Positions 24,441-37,817 of a stretch of 64,000 bases of DNA are shown here, piece after piece. Numbering within the stretch: the first letter of the stretch is position 1; the number at the start of each line of letters is the position of its first letter. The notes below the pieces were generated by a model. It searched no databases, had not been told where the DNA came from, and saw nothing but the letters and a program-made list of their open reading frames with translations. Made by a program: the position numbers and the translations under genes. Source of the DNA: Sequoia sempervirens (Eukaryota; Streptophyta; Pinopsida; Cupressales; Cupressaceae); assembly GCA_007258455.2 (NCBI GenBank), contig VDFB02000001.1, positions 18,613,001 through 18,677,000 of the forward strand, written 5' to 3'.

Positions 24441-26885
24441 AAATTTTTTTGGGAAAATCAAAAATATGGGTTTTATACACATTTATAGGATTTTTCATAG
24501 AAAGATTCAAAAAAATTTCCTCTATTACCTCTACTGCTTATCTTTTTCAAGAACTTATTTTTTAAAAGAACAGACTATCTAGGTCTCTTTACAACATGAG
24601 CATCTATAAAACCCATATTTTTTATATTGCCAAAAATTATTTTTTCGTAGATACTATTTTTGAGGGGTTCTTACATGTTGATGAAAATTTACTTTTTCGA
24701 AAAAAGGGCGATATGGGTCTCTTCAGAATGAGATTCTTTACAAAACCCATTTCTCAGATTTTTGATAAAAAGATTCAAAATTTTATCCTCTATTACCTGT
24801 AGTGCTTCTACATCTCAAAAATTCTATCTTTTTCATGAAAAACCTTTTTTTTTTTTTAAACGGACGATCTAGGTCACTTTAACACAGGAGCACTTATAAA
24901 ACCCATATTTTCAGTTTTCCCCCAAAAAATTATTTTGTAGATTCTATTTTTGTGGGGTTCTTGTATGTTGGTAAAAAAAAAAAATTCGAAAAAAGGACGA
25001 TCTGGGTGTACTCAGAACAATTCTCTACAAAACCCATTTCTCATATTTTTCATAAAAAGACTCAAAAAAATTGCCTCTATTACCTCGCTTCTACTTCCCA
25101 AAAAAATCAATCTTTTTCAAAAACAACTTATTTTTTCAAAAAACGAACGATCTAGGTCTCTTTACCATACAAGCACCAATAAAACCCATATTTCAATTTT
25201 CCAAAAAAAAATTGTTTCGTGGATTCTATTTTTGAGGCGTTTTTGCATGTTGGTGAAAAGTTAGATTTTCAAAAAAAGATGATGTCGGTGTACTTAGAAC
25301 GAACTTTTCTACAAAACCCATTTCTCAAATTTTTCATAAAAAGATTCAAAAACTTTGCCTTTGTTACCTCTACTGCTTCTACTTTTCAAAAAAATCGATC
25401 TTTTTCAATAACAAATTATTTTGTCAAAAAATGGACGATTAGGGTCTCTTGAGCACACAAGCTATAAAACCCAAATTTTGCTTTTCTCAAAAAAAATTGT
25501 TTGATGGATTCTATTTTTGAGGGGTTCTTGTATGTTGGTGAAAAATTAGTTTTTTGAAAAAAGGACGATTTGGGTTTATTCATAACGACATTCTCTACAA
25601 AACCCATTTGTCAGATTTTTCATAAAAAGATTCAAAAAGTTTGCCTCAGTTATCTCTACTGCTTCTACTTTCCAAAAAAAACTATCTTTTTCAAGAACAA
25701 CCTTTTTTTTTTTACAAATGGATGATCTAGGTCTCTTTAGCTCTCGAGCACCTATAAAACCCATTTTTATAAAATTTTCCCAAATAAAACTATTTCGTAG
25801 ATTTGATTTTTGAGGGGTTTTTGCATGTTGGTGAAAAATTAGATTTTCAAAAAAGTGACGATCCGGGTCTACTCATAACGACATTCTCTACAAAACCCAT
25901 TTCTTTGATTTTTCATAAAAAGATCAAAAAATTTTAGCTCTGTTACCTCTACTACTTCTACTATAAAAAAAAAAACTATAATTTACAAGAATAACTTATT
26001 TTTTCAAAAAACAGACGATCTAGGTCTCTTTAGCACATGAGCACCTATAAAAACCATATTTCGATTTTTCCAAAATAAATTGTTTCATAGATTCTATTTT
26101 TGAGGGGTGCTTGCATGTTGTTGAAAATTTAATTTTTTGAAAAAGGGACGATCTCGGTATACTCATAACGACATTCTCTACAAAACCCATGTCTCAGATA
26201 TTTCATAAAAAGATTCAAAAAAATTTCCTTTGTTACCTCCACAGCTTCTACTTTTCAAAAAATTCTATCTTTTTCAAAAACAACATATTTTTTTATAAAC
26301 TGGACGATCTGGGTCCCTTGAGCACTCGAGTACCTATAAAACCCATATTTTGAATTTTCCCAAAAAAAATTGTTTAGATTTTTGAGGGGTTCTTGCATGT
26401 TGGTGAAATATTAGATTTTTGAAATAAATGATGATGTCTACAAAACCCATTTATCCTATTTTTCATAAAAAGATTTAATTTTTTTTCCTATGTTACGTCT
26501 ACTATTTCTACTTTTTAAAAAAATCTCTCTTTTTCAAGAACTTATTTTTTCAAAAAATGGACAATTGCGTCTCTTTAGCGCACGAACACCTATAAAACCG
26601 ATATTTTTGATTTTCCAAAAAATATTGTTTCGTAGAGTCTATTTTTGAGGGGTCTTGCATGTTGGTGAAAAATTAGTTTTTCAAAAAAAGGATGATGTGG
26701 GTCTTCTCAGAACGTCATTCTCTACAAAACCCATTTCTCAAATTTTCCATAAAAAGACTTAAAAAAATTCTCTGTTAACTCTACTGCTTCTACTTTTCAA
26801 ATAAATCTATCTTTTTGAAGAACAAATATTTTTTTCAAAAAACGGATGATCTGGGTCTTTTTAGCACACGGGCACCTATAAAACC
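24115..26885 (-). repeat. Composite A+B duplication, copy 1
   Basis: Spans the end of an A-minus array and most of B block 3. Ordered markers shared with 35297-37810 are CCTAAATTATAA (24127 and 35309), TACTAAGTGGGGCTATAA and the A/B border (24441 and 35621), CTCTCGAGCACC (25741 and 36941) and GGGTCCCTTGAGC (26311 and 37478). Offsets are 11182, 11180, 11200 and 11167 bp. A last marker, CACACGGGCA or CACACGGGCAG, at 26865 and 37789 has an offset lower by about one B unit. Confidence 0.85.
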
Positions 26886-27580
26886 GATATTTTTTATTTT
26901 CCCAAAAAAAATTATTTCCTAGATTCTATTTTTGAGTGGTTTTTGCATGTTGGTAAAAAAATAGTTTTCTGAAAAAATGACGATGTGGATCTTCTCACTC
27001 AGAACGACATTCTCTACATAACCCATTTCTCAAATTTTTCATAAAAAGATTTAAAAAATTTACCTCTGTTACCTCTACTAATTCTACTTTTCAAAACAAT
27101 CTATGTTTTTCAAAAACAACTTATTTTTTCAAAAAATGGACGATCTTGGTCTGTTGTCCACAAGAGCACCTATAAAACCCATATTTTCAATTTTCCCTCA
27201 AATAATGTTTCGTAGATTCTATTTTTGAGGGCTTCTTGCATATTTTTGAAAAAACAGCTTTTCGAAAAAAGGACAATCTAGGTTACTCAGAATGACATTC
27301 TCTACAAAACGTAATTTTAAGATTTTTCATAAAAAGATTGAAATTTTTTTCCTCTGCTACATCTAATACTTCTACTTTTCAAAAAAATCTATCTTTTCCG
27401 AGACCAAATAATTTCAAAAAATGGATGATCTAAATCTCTTTTTCACACGAGCAAGCTATCAAACCCATATGTTTAATTTTCCCAAAAGAAGATTGTTTCG
27501 TAGATTCTATTTTTTAAGGGTTATTACATGTTGGTGAAAAATTAGTTTTTTGAAAAAATGATGATCTGGGTCTACTCAGA
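24441..27580 (+). repeat. Satellite B block 3, plus orientation
   Basis: About eleven B units; the TGTTGG box falls at 24966, 25249, 25533, 25826 and 26116, a 283-293 bp period. The block opens with about 40 bp of B in the reverse orientation (24441-24480, with GGGAAAATCAAAAATATGGG) before the main plus array begins near 24488. It closes at TCTACTCAGA joined to A-minus CTGATGGCCCACG. From the start to about 26880 it is co-linear with the block at 35621. Confidence 0.94.
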
Positions 27581-28430
27581 CTGATGGCCCACGAAAACTC
27601 AAACATGAGTGTTTTCCTAAATGTCACTATAACTCAACAAAAAATTAAGGTTCACAAAAGGCAATAGAAAATACACGTACAAAATGGACAACATCAGTGC
27701 AATCCAAATTCGTAGTCACCAAAGTTGATTGATGGTCCACGAAAGCTTAAACACGAGTGGTTTCCTAAATATGGATATAATTCAACAAAAATGAAGGTTC
27801 GTGAAAGGTGATAGAAAATACACATATAGATTGCACAACTACAGTGTAATCCAGAAGCGTGGAAACCAAAGTTGATCGATGGCCCTCGAAAACTCAAATG
27901 CAAGTGATTTCTTAAATGCGGCTATAACTCAACAAAAAATGAAAGTTCGCAAAAGGCGATAGAAATACACGTACAAAATGGACAACCTACAATGCAATCC
28001 ACAATAGTAGTCACCAAAGTTGATGAATGGCCCACGAAAACTAAAACACGAGCAGTTTCCTAACTGAAACTATAACTCAAACATAAATGAAGGTTCGCGA
28101 AAATCGATAGAAAATTCATGTATAGAATGCACAACTATAGAGTAATCAAAATAATAGTCACCAAAGTTGTTCGAATGCCCATGAAAACTCAACTATGAGC
28201 GTTTTCATAAATGTGGCTATAACTCAAGAAAAAGTGGAGGTTCGTGAAATGCGATTAAAAATTATGAGTACAAAATGCACAACTACAGTACAATCCACAA
28301 TCGTATTCACCAAAGCTGATTGATGATCCACGAAAACTCAAATATGAGCAGTTTCCTAAATGTGGTTATAACTCAACAAAAAATGAAAGGTTGCAAAAGG
28401 TGATACAAAATACACATAGAGAATGCACTA
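27581..28430 (-). repeat. Satellite A segment, minus orientation
   Basis: About six minus-orientation monomers between B block 3 and an almost loopless inversion point. It starts in mid-monomer at CTGATGGCCCACGAAAAC and stops at GAATGCACTA. Confidence 0.94.
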
Positions 28431-30160
28431 CATTGTAGTTGTGCATTCTATATGCATATTTTCTATCGCCTTTCGTGAACCTTCATTTTTTTTTGAGTTA
28501 TAGGCGTATTTAGGAAACCGCTCGTGTTTGAGTTTTTGTGGGCCATCGATCAACTTTGGTGACTATGATTGTGGATTAGACTATAGTTGTGTATTCTATA
28601 CACATATTTTCTTTCGACTTTCACAAACCTTCATTTTTTGTTGAGTTTTTGTGGGCCATAGTTCAACTCTGGTGACTACACTTGTGTATTATGTTGTAGT
28701 TGTGCATTCTATATGCGTATTTCTATAACCTTTCATGAAGCTCCATTTTTTGTTGAGTTATAGCTACATTTAGGAAATCGCTTGTGTTTGAGTTTTTGTG
28801 GGCCATCAATCAACTTTGGTGACTACGATTGTGGATTGTATTGTAGATGTGCGTTCTATATGCATATATTTAATCACCTTTCACAAACCTTAATTTTTTG
28901 TTGAGTTATAGCTGCATTTAAGAAAACGCTCGTGTTTAAGTTTCTATGGGCCATCGATCAACTTTGGTAACTACGATTATGGATTACACGGTAGTTGTGC
29001 ATTCTATAAACGTATTTTCTATCGCCTTTCATGAACTTTCATTTTTTGTTGAGTTATAGCCGCATTTAGGAAACTTTTCATGTTTGAGTTTTCTTGGGCC
29101 ATCGATCAACTTTGGTGATGACGATTGTGGATTGTACTATAGTTGTGCATTTTGTACACATATTTTTAATCACCTTTCACGAACCTTCACTTTTTGATGA
29201 GTTATAACTACATTGAGGAGAATGTTCATTTTTTAGTTTTCGTGGGCCATCGATCAACTTTGGTGACTACGATTATGGATTACATTGTAGTTGTGCATTC
29301 TATACACATATTTTTAACCATTTTTCAGAAACCTTCATTGTTTGTTGAGTTATAGCAGTACTTAGAAAATCACTCGTATTTGAGTTTTCTTGGGCCATTG
29401 ATGAACTTTGTTGAGTACGATTGTGGATTGCACTGTAGTTGTGCAATCTCTACGCGTATTCTCTATCGCTTTTCGCGAACATTCCTTTTTTGTTGAGTTA
29501 TAACCGCATTTAGGAAACAACTCATGTTTTAGTTTTCATGGGCCATTGATCAACTTTGGTGAAGTTATGATTGTGGATTGCACTGTAGTTGTCCATTATG
29601 TATGCATACTTTCTATCACCTTTCGTGAGCCTTCATTTTTTTTTGAATTATAGCTACATTTATAAAAATGCTCATGTTTAAGTTTTCATGGGCCATCATT
29701 TAGCTTTGGTGACTACGATATTAGATTACACTAAAGTTGTATTCTATATGTGTATTTTCTATCACCTTTTGCGAACCTTCATTTTTGGTTGAGTTATAGC
29801 TGCAATTGGGAAACTGCTCGTCTTTGAGTTTTTGTGGGCCATCGATTAACTTTGGTGACTTCAACTATGGATTGCACTGTAGTTGTCAAATTTGTATGTG
29901 TATTTTCTATTTCCTTTTGCGAAACTTCATTTTTCGTTGAGTTATGGCCACATTTACGAAACCGTTCGTGTTTGAGTATTCGTGGGCCATCGATTAACTT
30001 TGGTGACTATCCTTATGGATTATACTGTAGTTGTCCAATCTGTACACATATTTTCTATCACCTTCCACTAACCTTCATTTTTTTGTTGAGTTATATCTGC
30101 ATTGGGGAAACTGGTCGTGTTTGAGTTTTTGTGTGCCATCGATCAACTTTGGTGACTATA
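28431..30160 (+). repeat. Satellite A array, plus orientation
   Basis: About twelve plus-orientation monomers. It begins at a near-perfect palindrome centre and ends at a turn near 30136-30206, where GCCATCGATCAACTTTGG faces ATGTTGATCCATGGC around a loop of about 22 bases. A reduced monomer with GTTGAGTTTTTGTGGGCC lies near 28640. Confidence 0.94.
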
Positions 30161-33100
30161 ACTAGAGTGTAATCGACATTCATAGTAAAAAATGTTGATC
30201 CATGGCCCATGAAAGTTCAAACACGAGAATTTTCCTAAATTCTGCTATAACTCAACAAAACACGAAGGTTGATGAAGGCTGTTGAAATATGTGTTCAAAA
30301 TGTACAACTACAATAAGTTCCACAATTGTAATCACCAAAGTTGATCGATAGCCCACAAAAACTAAGAAATGAGTTATTTCCTAAATGTGGCTATAACTCA
30401 ACAAAAAAAGAAGGTTCGCTAAAGGCAATAGAATATATGCATATAGAATGCACAACTAAAGTGTAATCCTCATCCGTATGCACCAAATCTGATATATGGC
30501 ATGAAAACTCAATCACGAGTGTTTTCCTAAATGTGGCTATAACTAAAAAAAAAATGAAGGTTCCTGAAAGACAATTAAAAATATACAGACATAATGCACA
30601 ACTACAGTACAACTACATTCTAATCCATAATCGTAGTCTCCAAAGTTGATTGATGGCCCACAACAAATCAAACACGAGCGATTTCCTAAATGTAGCTATA
30701 AATAAAGAAAAAATGAAGGTTCACGAGAGGTGATAGAAAATATGCGAAACAAATGGACAACTACAGTTCAATCCACAATAATAGTCACGAAAGTTAATCG
30801 ATGGCCATCAAAAAATCAAACACGATCGTTTTCCTAAATGCGGCTATAACTCAACAAAAAATGAAAATTCAAAAAAGGTGATAGAAAATACATGTACAAA
30901 ATGGACAACTACAGTGCAATCCACAATCGTAGTCACCAAAGTTAATTGATGGCCCACAAAAACTTGAATACAAGCAGTTTGCTATGTGCGGCTATAAATC
31001 AACAAATAATGAAGTTTCACGAAGGGTGATAGAAAATACGCGTAGAGAATGACAACTATAGTGCAATCCACAATCATAGTCACCAAAGTTGATCGATGGC
31101 CCACAAAAACTCAAACATGAGCGACTTCCTAAGTGGGGCTAAAACTCAACAAAAAATGATAGAAAATACATGTATAGAATGCACAACTACAATGTAATCC
31201 GTAATAGTAGTCACCAAAGTTGATCGATGGCCCATGAAAACTCAAACATGAGCTTTTTTTCCTAAATACATCTATAATTCAAAAAAAAATTAAGGTTCAT
31301 GAAAGGCGGTCAAAAATATGTGTAAAAAATCCACAACTACAATGCAATTCCCAATCGTAGTCACCAAAGTTGATTTATGGCCCACAAAAACTCAAACATG
31401 AGCAGTTTCCTAAATTGGGCTATAACTCAACAAAACATGAATGTTCGCGAAAGGTGATAGAAAATACATGTATAGAATGCACTACACTGTAATCCAAAAG
31501 CATTGTCACCAAAGTTGATCGATGGCCCACGAAAACTCAAATTCGAGTGGTTTCCTAAATGCAGTTATAACTCAACAAAAATTGAAGGTTCATGAAAAGC
31601 GATAGAAAATACATGTAGAGAATGCACAACTATAGTGTAATCCACAATCGTAGTCACCAAAGTTGATCGATGGCCGACAAAAACTCAAACATGAGCGTTT
31701 TCCTAAATGCGGCTATAAGTCAACAAAAAATGAAGTTTCGTGAAAGGTGATTAAAAATATGCCTAGAGAATGAACAAATACAATCCAATCAACAATCGTT
31801 GTCACCAAAATGGATCAATGTCCCACTAAAACTCAAACACGAGCGGTCTCTTAAATACGTCTATAACTCAATGAGAAATGAAAGTTCACAAAAGGAGATA
31901 GAAAATATGTGTATAGAATGCACAACTACATTGTAATCCATAATTGTAGTCACCAAAGTTGATCGATGGTCCATAAAAACTCAAACACAAGCTTTTTCCT
32001 AAATGCGGCTATAAGTCAAGAAAAAATGAAGGTTCGTGAAAGATGATTAAAAATATGCGTACAAAATGCACAACTATAGTATAATCCACAATCGTAGTCA
32101 CCAAAGTTGATCAATGGCCCATAAAAACTCAAACATGGGTTTCCTAAATGCGGTTATAACTCAAAAAAAATCAAGGTTCATGAAAGGCGATAGAAAATAA
32201 ATGTATAGAATGCACAACTACATTGTAATTCACAAGCATAGTCACCAAAGTTGAATGATGGCCCACAAAAACTCAAACACGAGCGGTTTGTTAAATGCAG
32301 CAATAACACAACAAAAAGTGAAGGTTCACGAAAGGTGATAGAAAATACGTGTATAGAATGCACAACTACAATGTAATTCACAAGCGTAGTCACCAAAGTT
32401 GATCGATGGCCCACAAAAACTCAAACATGAGCGGTTTCCTTAGTGCAGCTATAACACAACAAAAAATGAAGGTTCGCAAAACGCGATAGAAAATTAGCAT
32501 TCATAATGCACAACTAAAGAGAAATCCACAATCGTAGTTACCAAAGTTGATTGATGGCCCTTAAAAACTCAAACACGAGTGTTTTCCTAAATGCGACTAT
32601 CATTCAACAAAAAATATGTGTACAAAAGGGACAACTACATTGGAAGGCGATAGAAAATATGCATGTAGAATGCAGAACGATAGTGTAATCCACTAGCGTA
32701 TTCACAAAAGTTGATTGATGCCACATGAAAACTCAAACACGAGCGGTTTCCTAAATGCGGCTATATCAACAAAAAAACAAAGGTTCACAAAAGGCAATAG
32801 AGAATAGGCATATACAATGGACAACTACAGTGCAATCCACAATCATATTCACCAGAGTTCATCGATGGCCCATTAAAACTCAAACACAAGCGGTTTCTTA
32901 AATGCAGCTATAACTCAATGAAAATTGAAGGTTCACGAAAGGCGATAGAAAATTTGTATTCAGATTGGACAACTATAGTCCAATCCACAATCGTAGTCCC
33001 CATAGTTGATCAACGGCCTACAAAAACTTAAATACGAGCAGTGTCCTAAATATGACTATAACTCAACAAAAAATGAAGGTTTGTAAAAGGCAATTAAAAA

Positions 33101-35620
33101 TATGCATACAAAATGCACAACTACAGTGCAATCCACAATCATAGTCACCAAAATGCGAAGGTTCGTGAAAGGCAATAGAAAATACGTGTACAGAATGCAC
33201 AACTACAGTGTAATCCACAATCTTAGTCACCAATGTTGGTCGATTGTCCACGAAAACGCAAAGTCGAAAGGTTTCCTAAATGCGGCTTTAACTCAACAAA
33301 AAATGAAGGTTTGTGAAAGGTGAAAGAAAATACGAATACAGAATGGTCGACTACAGTGCAATCCACAATCGTAGTCACTAAAGTTGATCAATGGCCCACT
33401 AAAACTCAAACACAAGCGGTTTCCTAAATGCGGCTATAACTTAATAGAAAGCGAAGGTTCACGAAAGGCGATAGAAAATACACTTTCAAAATGGACAACT
33501 ACAGTACAATCCTATAGAAAATACGTGTACATAAGGGACAACTACATTGCAATCCACAATCGTAGTCACCAAAAATGATCGATGGCCCATGAAAACTCAA
33601 ACACGAGTGGTTTCCTAAATGTAGCTATCACTCAACGAAAAATAAAGGTTCATGAAAGGCGATAGAAAATACACATACAAAATGGACAACTACAAAGCAA
33701 TCCAGAATCGTAGTCACCAAAGTTGATCGATGGCCCACGAAAACTCAAATACGAGCGGTTTCCTAAATACGGCTATAACTCAACAAAAAATGAAGGTTTG
33801 TGAATGTCGATTAAATATATTTGTACAAAATGCACAACTGTAGTCACTAAAGTGTATAGATAGCCGAAAAAAATGCAAACATGAGCATTTTTCGAAATAT
33901 GGCTAAAACTCAAGAAAAAATGAAGGTTTGTGAAAGGTGATTAAAAATATGCATACAAAATGCTCAACTAAAATATAATCCACAAGCGTATCCACCAAAT
34001 TTGATCGTGGCACATGAAAACTCAAACACAAGCGGTTTCCTAAATGCAGCTATAACTCTACAAAAAACTAACATTCACAAAAGGCGATAGAAAATACGAA
34101 TATAGAATGGACAAGTACAGTGAAATTCATAACCGTAGTCACCAAAGTTGATCGATGGCCCACAAAAACTCAAACACAAGCAGTTTCCTAAGTACAGATA
34201 TAACTCAACAAAAAATAAAGGTTTGTGAAAGTGTATTAAGAATATGCGTACAAAATTCACAACTACAGTATAATCGATAATCGTAGTCACCATAGTTTAT
34301 CGATGGCCCACGAAAATTCAAACTCGAGCGGTTTCCTAAATGCTGCTATAACTCAACAAAAAATGAAGTTTTGTGAAATGCGATAGAAAATACGCGTATA
34401 GAATGGACAACTATAGTGCAATCCAGAATCGTAGTTAGAAAAGTTGATCGATGGCCCATGAAAACTCAAACAAGAGTTGTTTCCTAAGTGCGGCTATAAC
34501 CCAACGAAAAAATTAAGGTTCACAAAAGGTGATAGAAAAATTGTGTAGAAAATACACAACTATAGTGTAATCAACAATTTTAGTCACCAATGTTAATCGA
34601 TGGCCTGTGAAAGGAGATTAAAAATATGTGTACAGAATGCAAAACTATAGTACAATGCACAATCGTAGTCAATAAAGTTGATTGATGACCTACAAAAACT
34701 CAACCATGAGCAGTTTCTTGAATACGGCTATTGCTCAAAAAAAATGAAGGGTCGGGAAAGGCGATAGAAAATATGCTTTCAGAATGCAAAATTATAGTGT
34801 AATTGACAATTGCCATCACCAAAGTTGATGGATGGCCCACGAAAAACTCAAACACGAGTGGTTTCTTAAAGGCGGCTATATCTCAACAAAGATTGAAGGT
34901 TCACGAAAGGCGATAGAAAATATGCGTACAAAATGGACAACTATAGTGCAATCCACAATCACAATCACAAAAGCTAATCGATGGCCCACAAAAATGCAAA
35001 TACGAGTGGTTTCCTAAATGCAGCCATAACTCAACAAAAAATGAAGGTTTGCGAAAGGTGATAGAAATTACGCATATAGAATGCACAACTACAGTGTAAT
35101 CCACAAGCGTAGTCACCAAAGTTGATCGTTGGCTCATGAAAACTGAAACTCGATTGGTTTCCTAAATGCGGCTATAATTCAACAAAAAATGAATGTTGGC
35201 GAAAGGCAATATAAAATACACGTACAAAATGGACAACTACAATGCAATCCACAATCATAGTCACCAAAGTTAATTGATGGCCCACGAAAACTCAAACACA
35301 AGCATTTTCCTAAATTATAATTCAACAAAAAGTAAAGGTTCATGGAAGGTGATTATAAATATGCGTACAAAATGCACAACTATAGTACAATCCACAATCG
35401 TAGTCACCAAAGTTAATCAATGGCCTAGAAAAACTCAAACATGGGCAATTTCCTAAATGCTGCTATAACTCAACAAAAAATGAAGGTTTGCAAAAGGCAA
35501 TAGAAAATATGCATATAGAATGCACAACTACACACATCCACAAGCGTACTCACCAAAGTTGGTTGATGTCCCACGAAAACTCGAACATGAGCGTTTTACT
35601 AAGTGGGGCTATAAGTCAAC
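30161..35620 (-). repeat. Satellite A array, minus orientation
   Basis: About 37 minus-orientation monomers. Rearranged monomers lie near 31150, 32600, 33150, 33510, 33840 and 34600, where boxes are skipped or short pieces repeated. A monomer of the subtype with AAATTAGCATTCATAATGC is at about 32500. The last part (from about 35300) matches 24.1-24.4 kb, including the same missing-base variant CCTAAATTATAA. Confidence 0.94.
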
Positions 35621-37810
35621 AAATTTTTTTGGGAAAAGCAAAAATATGGGTTTTATACACTGTATAGGATTTTTCATAGAAAGATTCAAAGAATCTGCCT
35701 CTGTTATCTCTACTGCTTCCGCGTTTCAAAAAAATCTATCTTTTTCAAAAACAACTTATTTTAAAAAAAAACAGATAATCTAGGTCTCTTTACAACATGA
35801 ACATCTATAAAACCCATATTTTTGATTTTCCCAAAAAATATTGTTTCGTCGATACTATTTTTGAGGGGTTTTGCCATGTTGATGAAAAATAAGTTTGTGA
35901 AAAAAAGGACGATATGTGTCTACTTAGAATGGCATTCTCTACAAAACCCATTTCTCAGATTTTTTATAAAAAAATTCAAAAAGTTTGTTCTACTGCTTCT
36001 ACTTCTCAAAAAATCCAGATTTTCCAAGAACATCTTAGTTTTTCAAAAAAACGGGCGATTTGGGTCCCTTTAACACACGAGCACTTATAAGACACATATT
36101 TTCGATTTTCCCCAAAGAAATTGTTTTGTAGATTCTATTTTTGCGGGGTTCTTGTATGTTAGTGAAAATTAGTTTTTGAAAAAAAGGACAATCTGGGTCT
36201 ACTCAGAAAAATATTGTCTAAAAAACCCATTTCTCATATTTTTCATAAAAAGATTCAAAAAATTTGCTTCTGTTACCTCTACTACTACTTCTCAAAAAAA
36301 TCTATATTTTTCAAAAACAACTTATTTTTTCAAAAAAAGGACAATTTGGGTCTTTTTAGCATACGAGCACCTTTAAATCCCATATTTCAATTTTCCAAAG
36401 AAAGAATTGTTTCGTGGATTCTATTTTTGAGGGGTTCTTGCATGTTGGTGAAAAAATAATTTTTCAAAAAATGACAATTTGGGTCTACTCAGAACGACAT
36501 TCTCTGCAAAACGCATTTCTCAGATTTTTCATCAAATGAATCAAAAAAATTGCGTTTATTACCTCTATTGCTTCTACTTTTCAAAAACATCTATCTTTTT
36601 CAAGAATAACTTATTTTTTCAAAGAAGAAAAGATCTAGGTCTCTTTAGCACACAAGTACCTAAAAAACCCATATTTTTTATTTTCCCCAAAAAAAACAAT
36701 TCGTAGATTTTATTTTTGAGGGGTTCTTGCATGATGGTGAAAAAATAAGTTTTTTGAAAAAATGATTGTCTGGGTCTATTCATAACGACATTCTCTATGA
36801 AACCCATTTCTCAGACTTTTCATAAAAAGATTCAAAAAGTTTGCCTCTGTTATCTCTACTGCTTCTACTTTAAAAAAAAAACTATTATTTTGAAAGAAAA
36901 CTTATTATAGAAATAAAACATATGATCTGGGTCTCCTTAGCTCTCGAGCACCTATAAAACCCATATTTTCGATTTTCCCAAATAAAATTGTTTCGTAGAT
37001 CTGATTTTTGAGGGGTTCATGCATGTTGGTGAAAAATTAGTTTTTCGAAAAAAATGACAATGTAGGTCTACTTAGAACGACATTCTCTACAAAAACCCAT
37101 TTCTTAGATTTTTCATAAAAAGATTGAAAAAATTTACCTCTACTGCTTCTACTTTTCAAAAAAAACTATATTTTTCAAGAATAACTTATTTTTTCAAAAA
37201 ACGGACAATCTAGGTCTCTTTGGCACACAAGCACCTATAAAAACCATATTTCGATTTATCCAAAAAAAATTGTTTCGTTGATTCTACTTTTGAGGGGTTT
37301 TGCATGTTGTTGAAAAATTAGTTTTTCGAAAAGAGGACCATCTGGGTTTACTTAGAATGATATTCTCTACAAAACCCATCTTTCGGATTTTTCATAAAAA
37401 GAATAAAATTTTTCGCCTTTGTGACCTCCACAACTACTTTTCAAAAAAATCTATCTTTTTCAAAAACCAGACGATCTGGGTCCCTTGAGCACACGAGTAC
37501 CTATAAAACCCATATTTTCAATTTTCTCAAAAAAAATGTTTCATAGATTCTATTTTTCAGGGGTTTTTACATGTTGGTGAAATATTAGTTTTTTTAAAAA
37601 AGGATGATCTAGGTCTACTCAAAATGACATTGTCTACAAAACCTATTTATCCCATTTTTCATAAAAAGATAAAAAAAAAATTCATATGTTATGTCTACTG
37701 CTTCTACTTTTCAAAAAAATCTATCTTTTTGAAGAAGAAATATTTTTTTCAAAAAACGGACGATCTGGGTCTTTTTAGCACACGGGCAGCTATAAAACCC
37801 ATATTTTTGA
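35297..37810 (-). repeat. Composite A+B duplication, copy 2
   Basis: Partner of 24115-26885. It includes A monomers, the odd border with the reversed 40-bp B piece, and most of a B block. It has lost one B unit near its end and then ends at the unusual switch to A-plus at 37817. That the copied block crosses the A/B border shows A and B amplify together. Confidence 0.85.
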
Positions 37811-37817
37811 GGGGTTC
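35621..37817 (+). repeat. Satellite B block 4, plus orientation
   Basis: About seven and a half B units opening with the same reversed 40-bp B piece (35621-35660) as block 3. Shared private variants with block 3 include CTCTTTACAACATGA, GATACTATTTTTGAGG, TTAGCTCTCGAGCACC, GGGTCCCTTGAGCAC and GTGAAATATTAG, in the same order. It ends at GAGGGGTTCTTA joined to A-plus TTATAGCC. This is the only border in the window where B-plus touches A-plus. Confidence 0.94.

Noticed and set aside
24845..24860. T-runs as transcription terminators or polymerase III stops
   Set aside because: Homopolymer T and A runs occur in every B unit and are part of the repeat; no adjoining RNA gene is seen.
29834..30124. 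Open frames of 60-119 codons across the window as possible genes
   Set aside because: They all translate satellite A or B monomers, give the same peptides again and again in shifting frames, and have no domain, start context or codon bias of their own.
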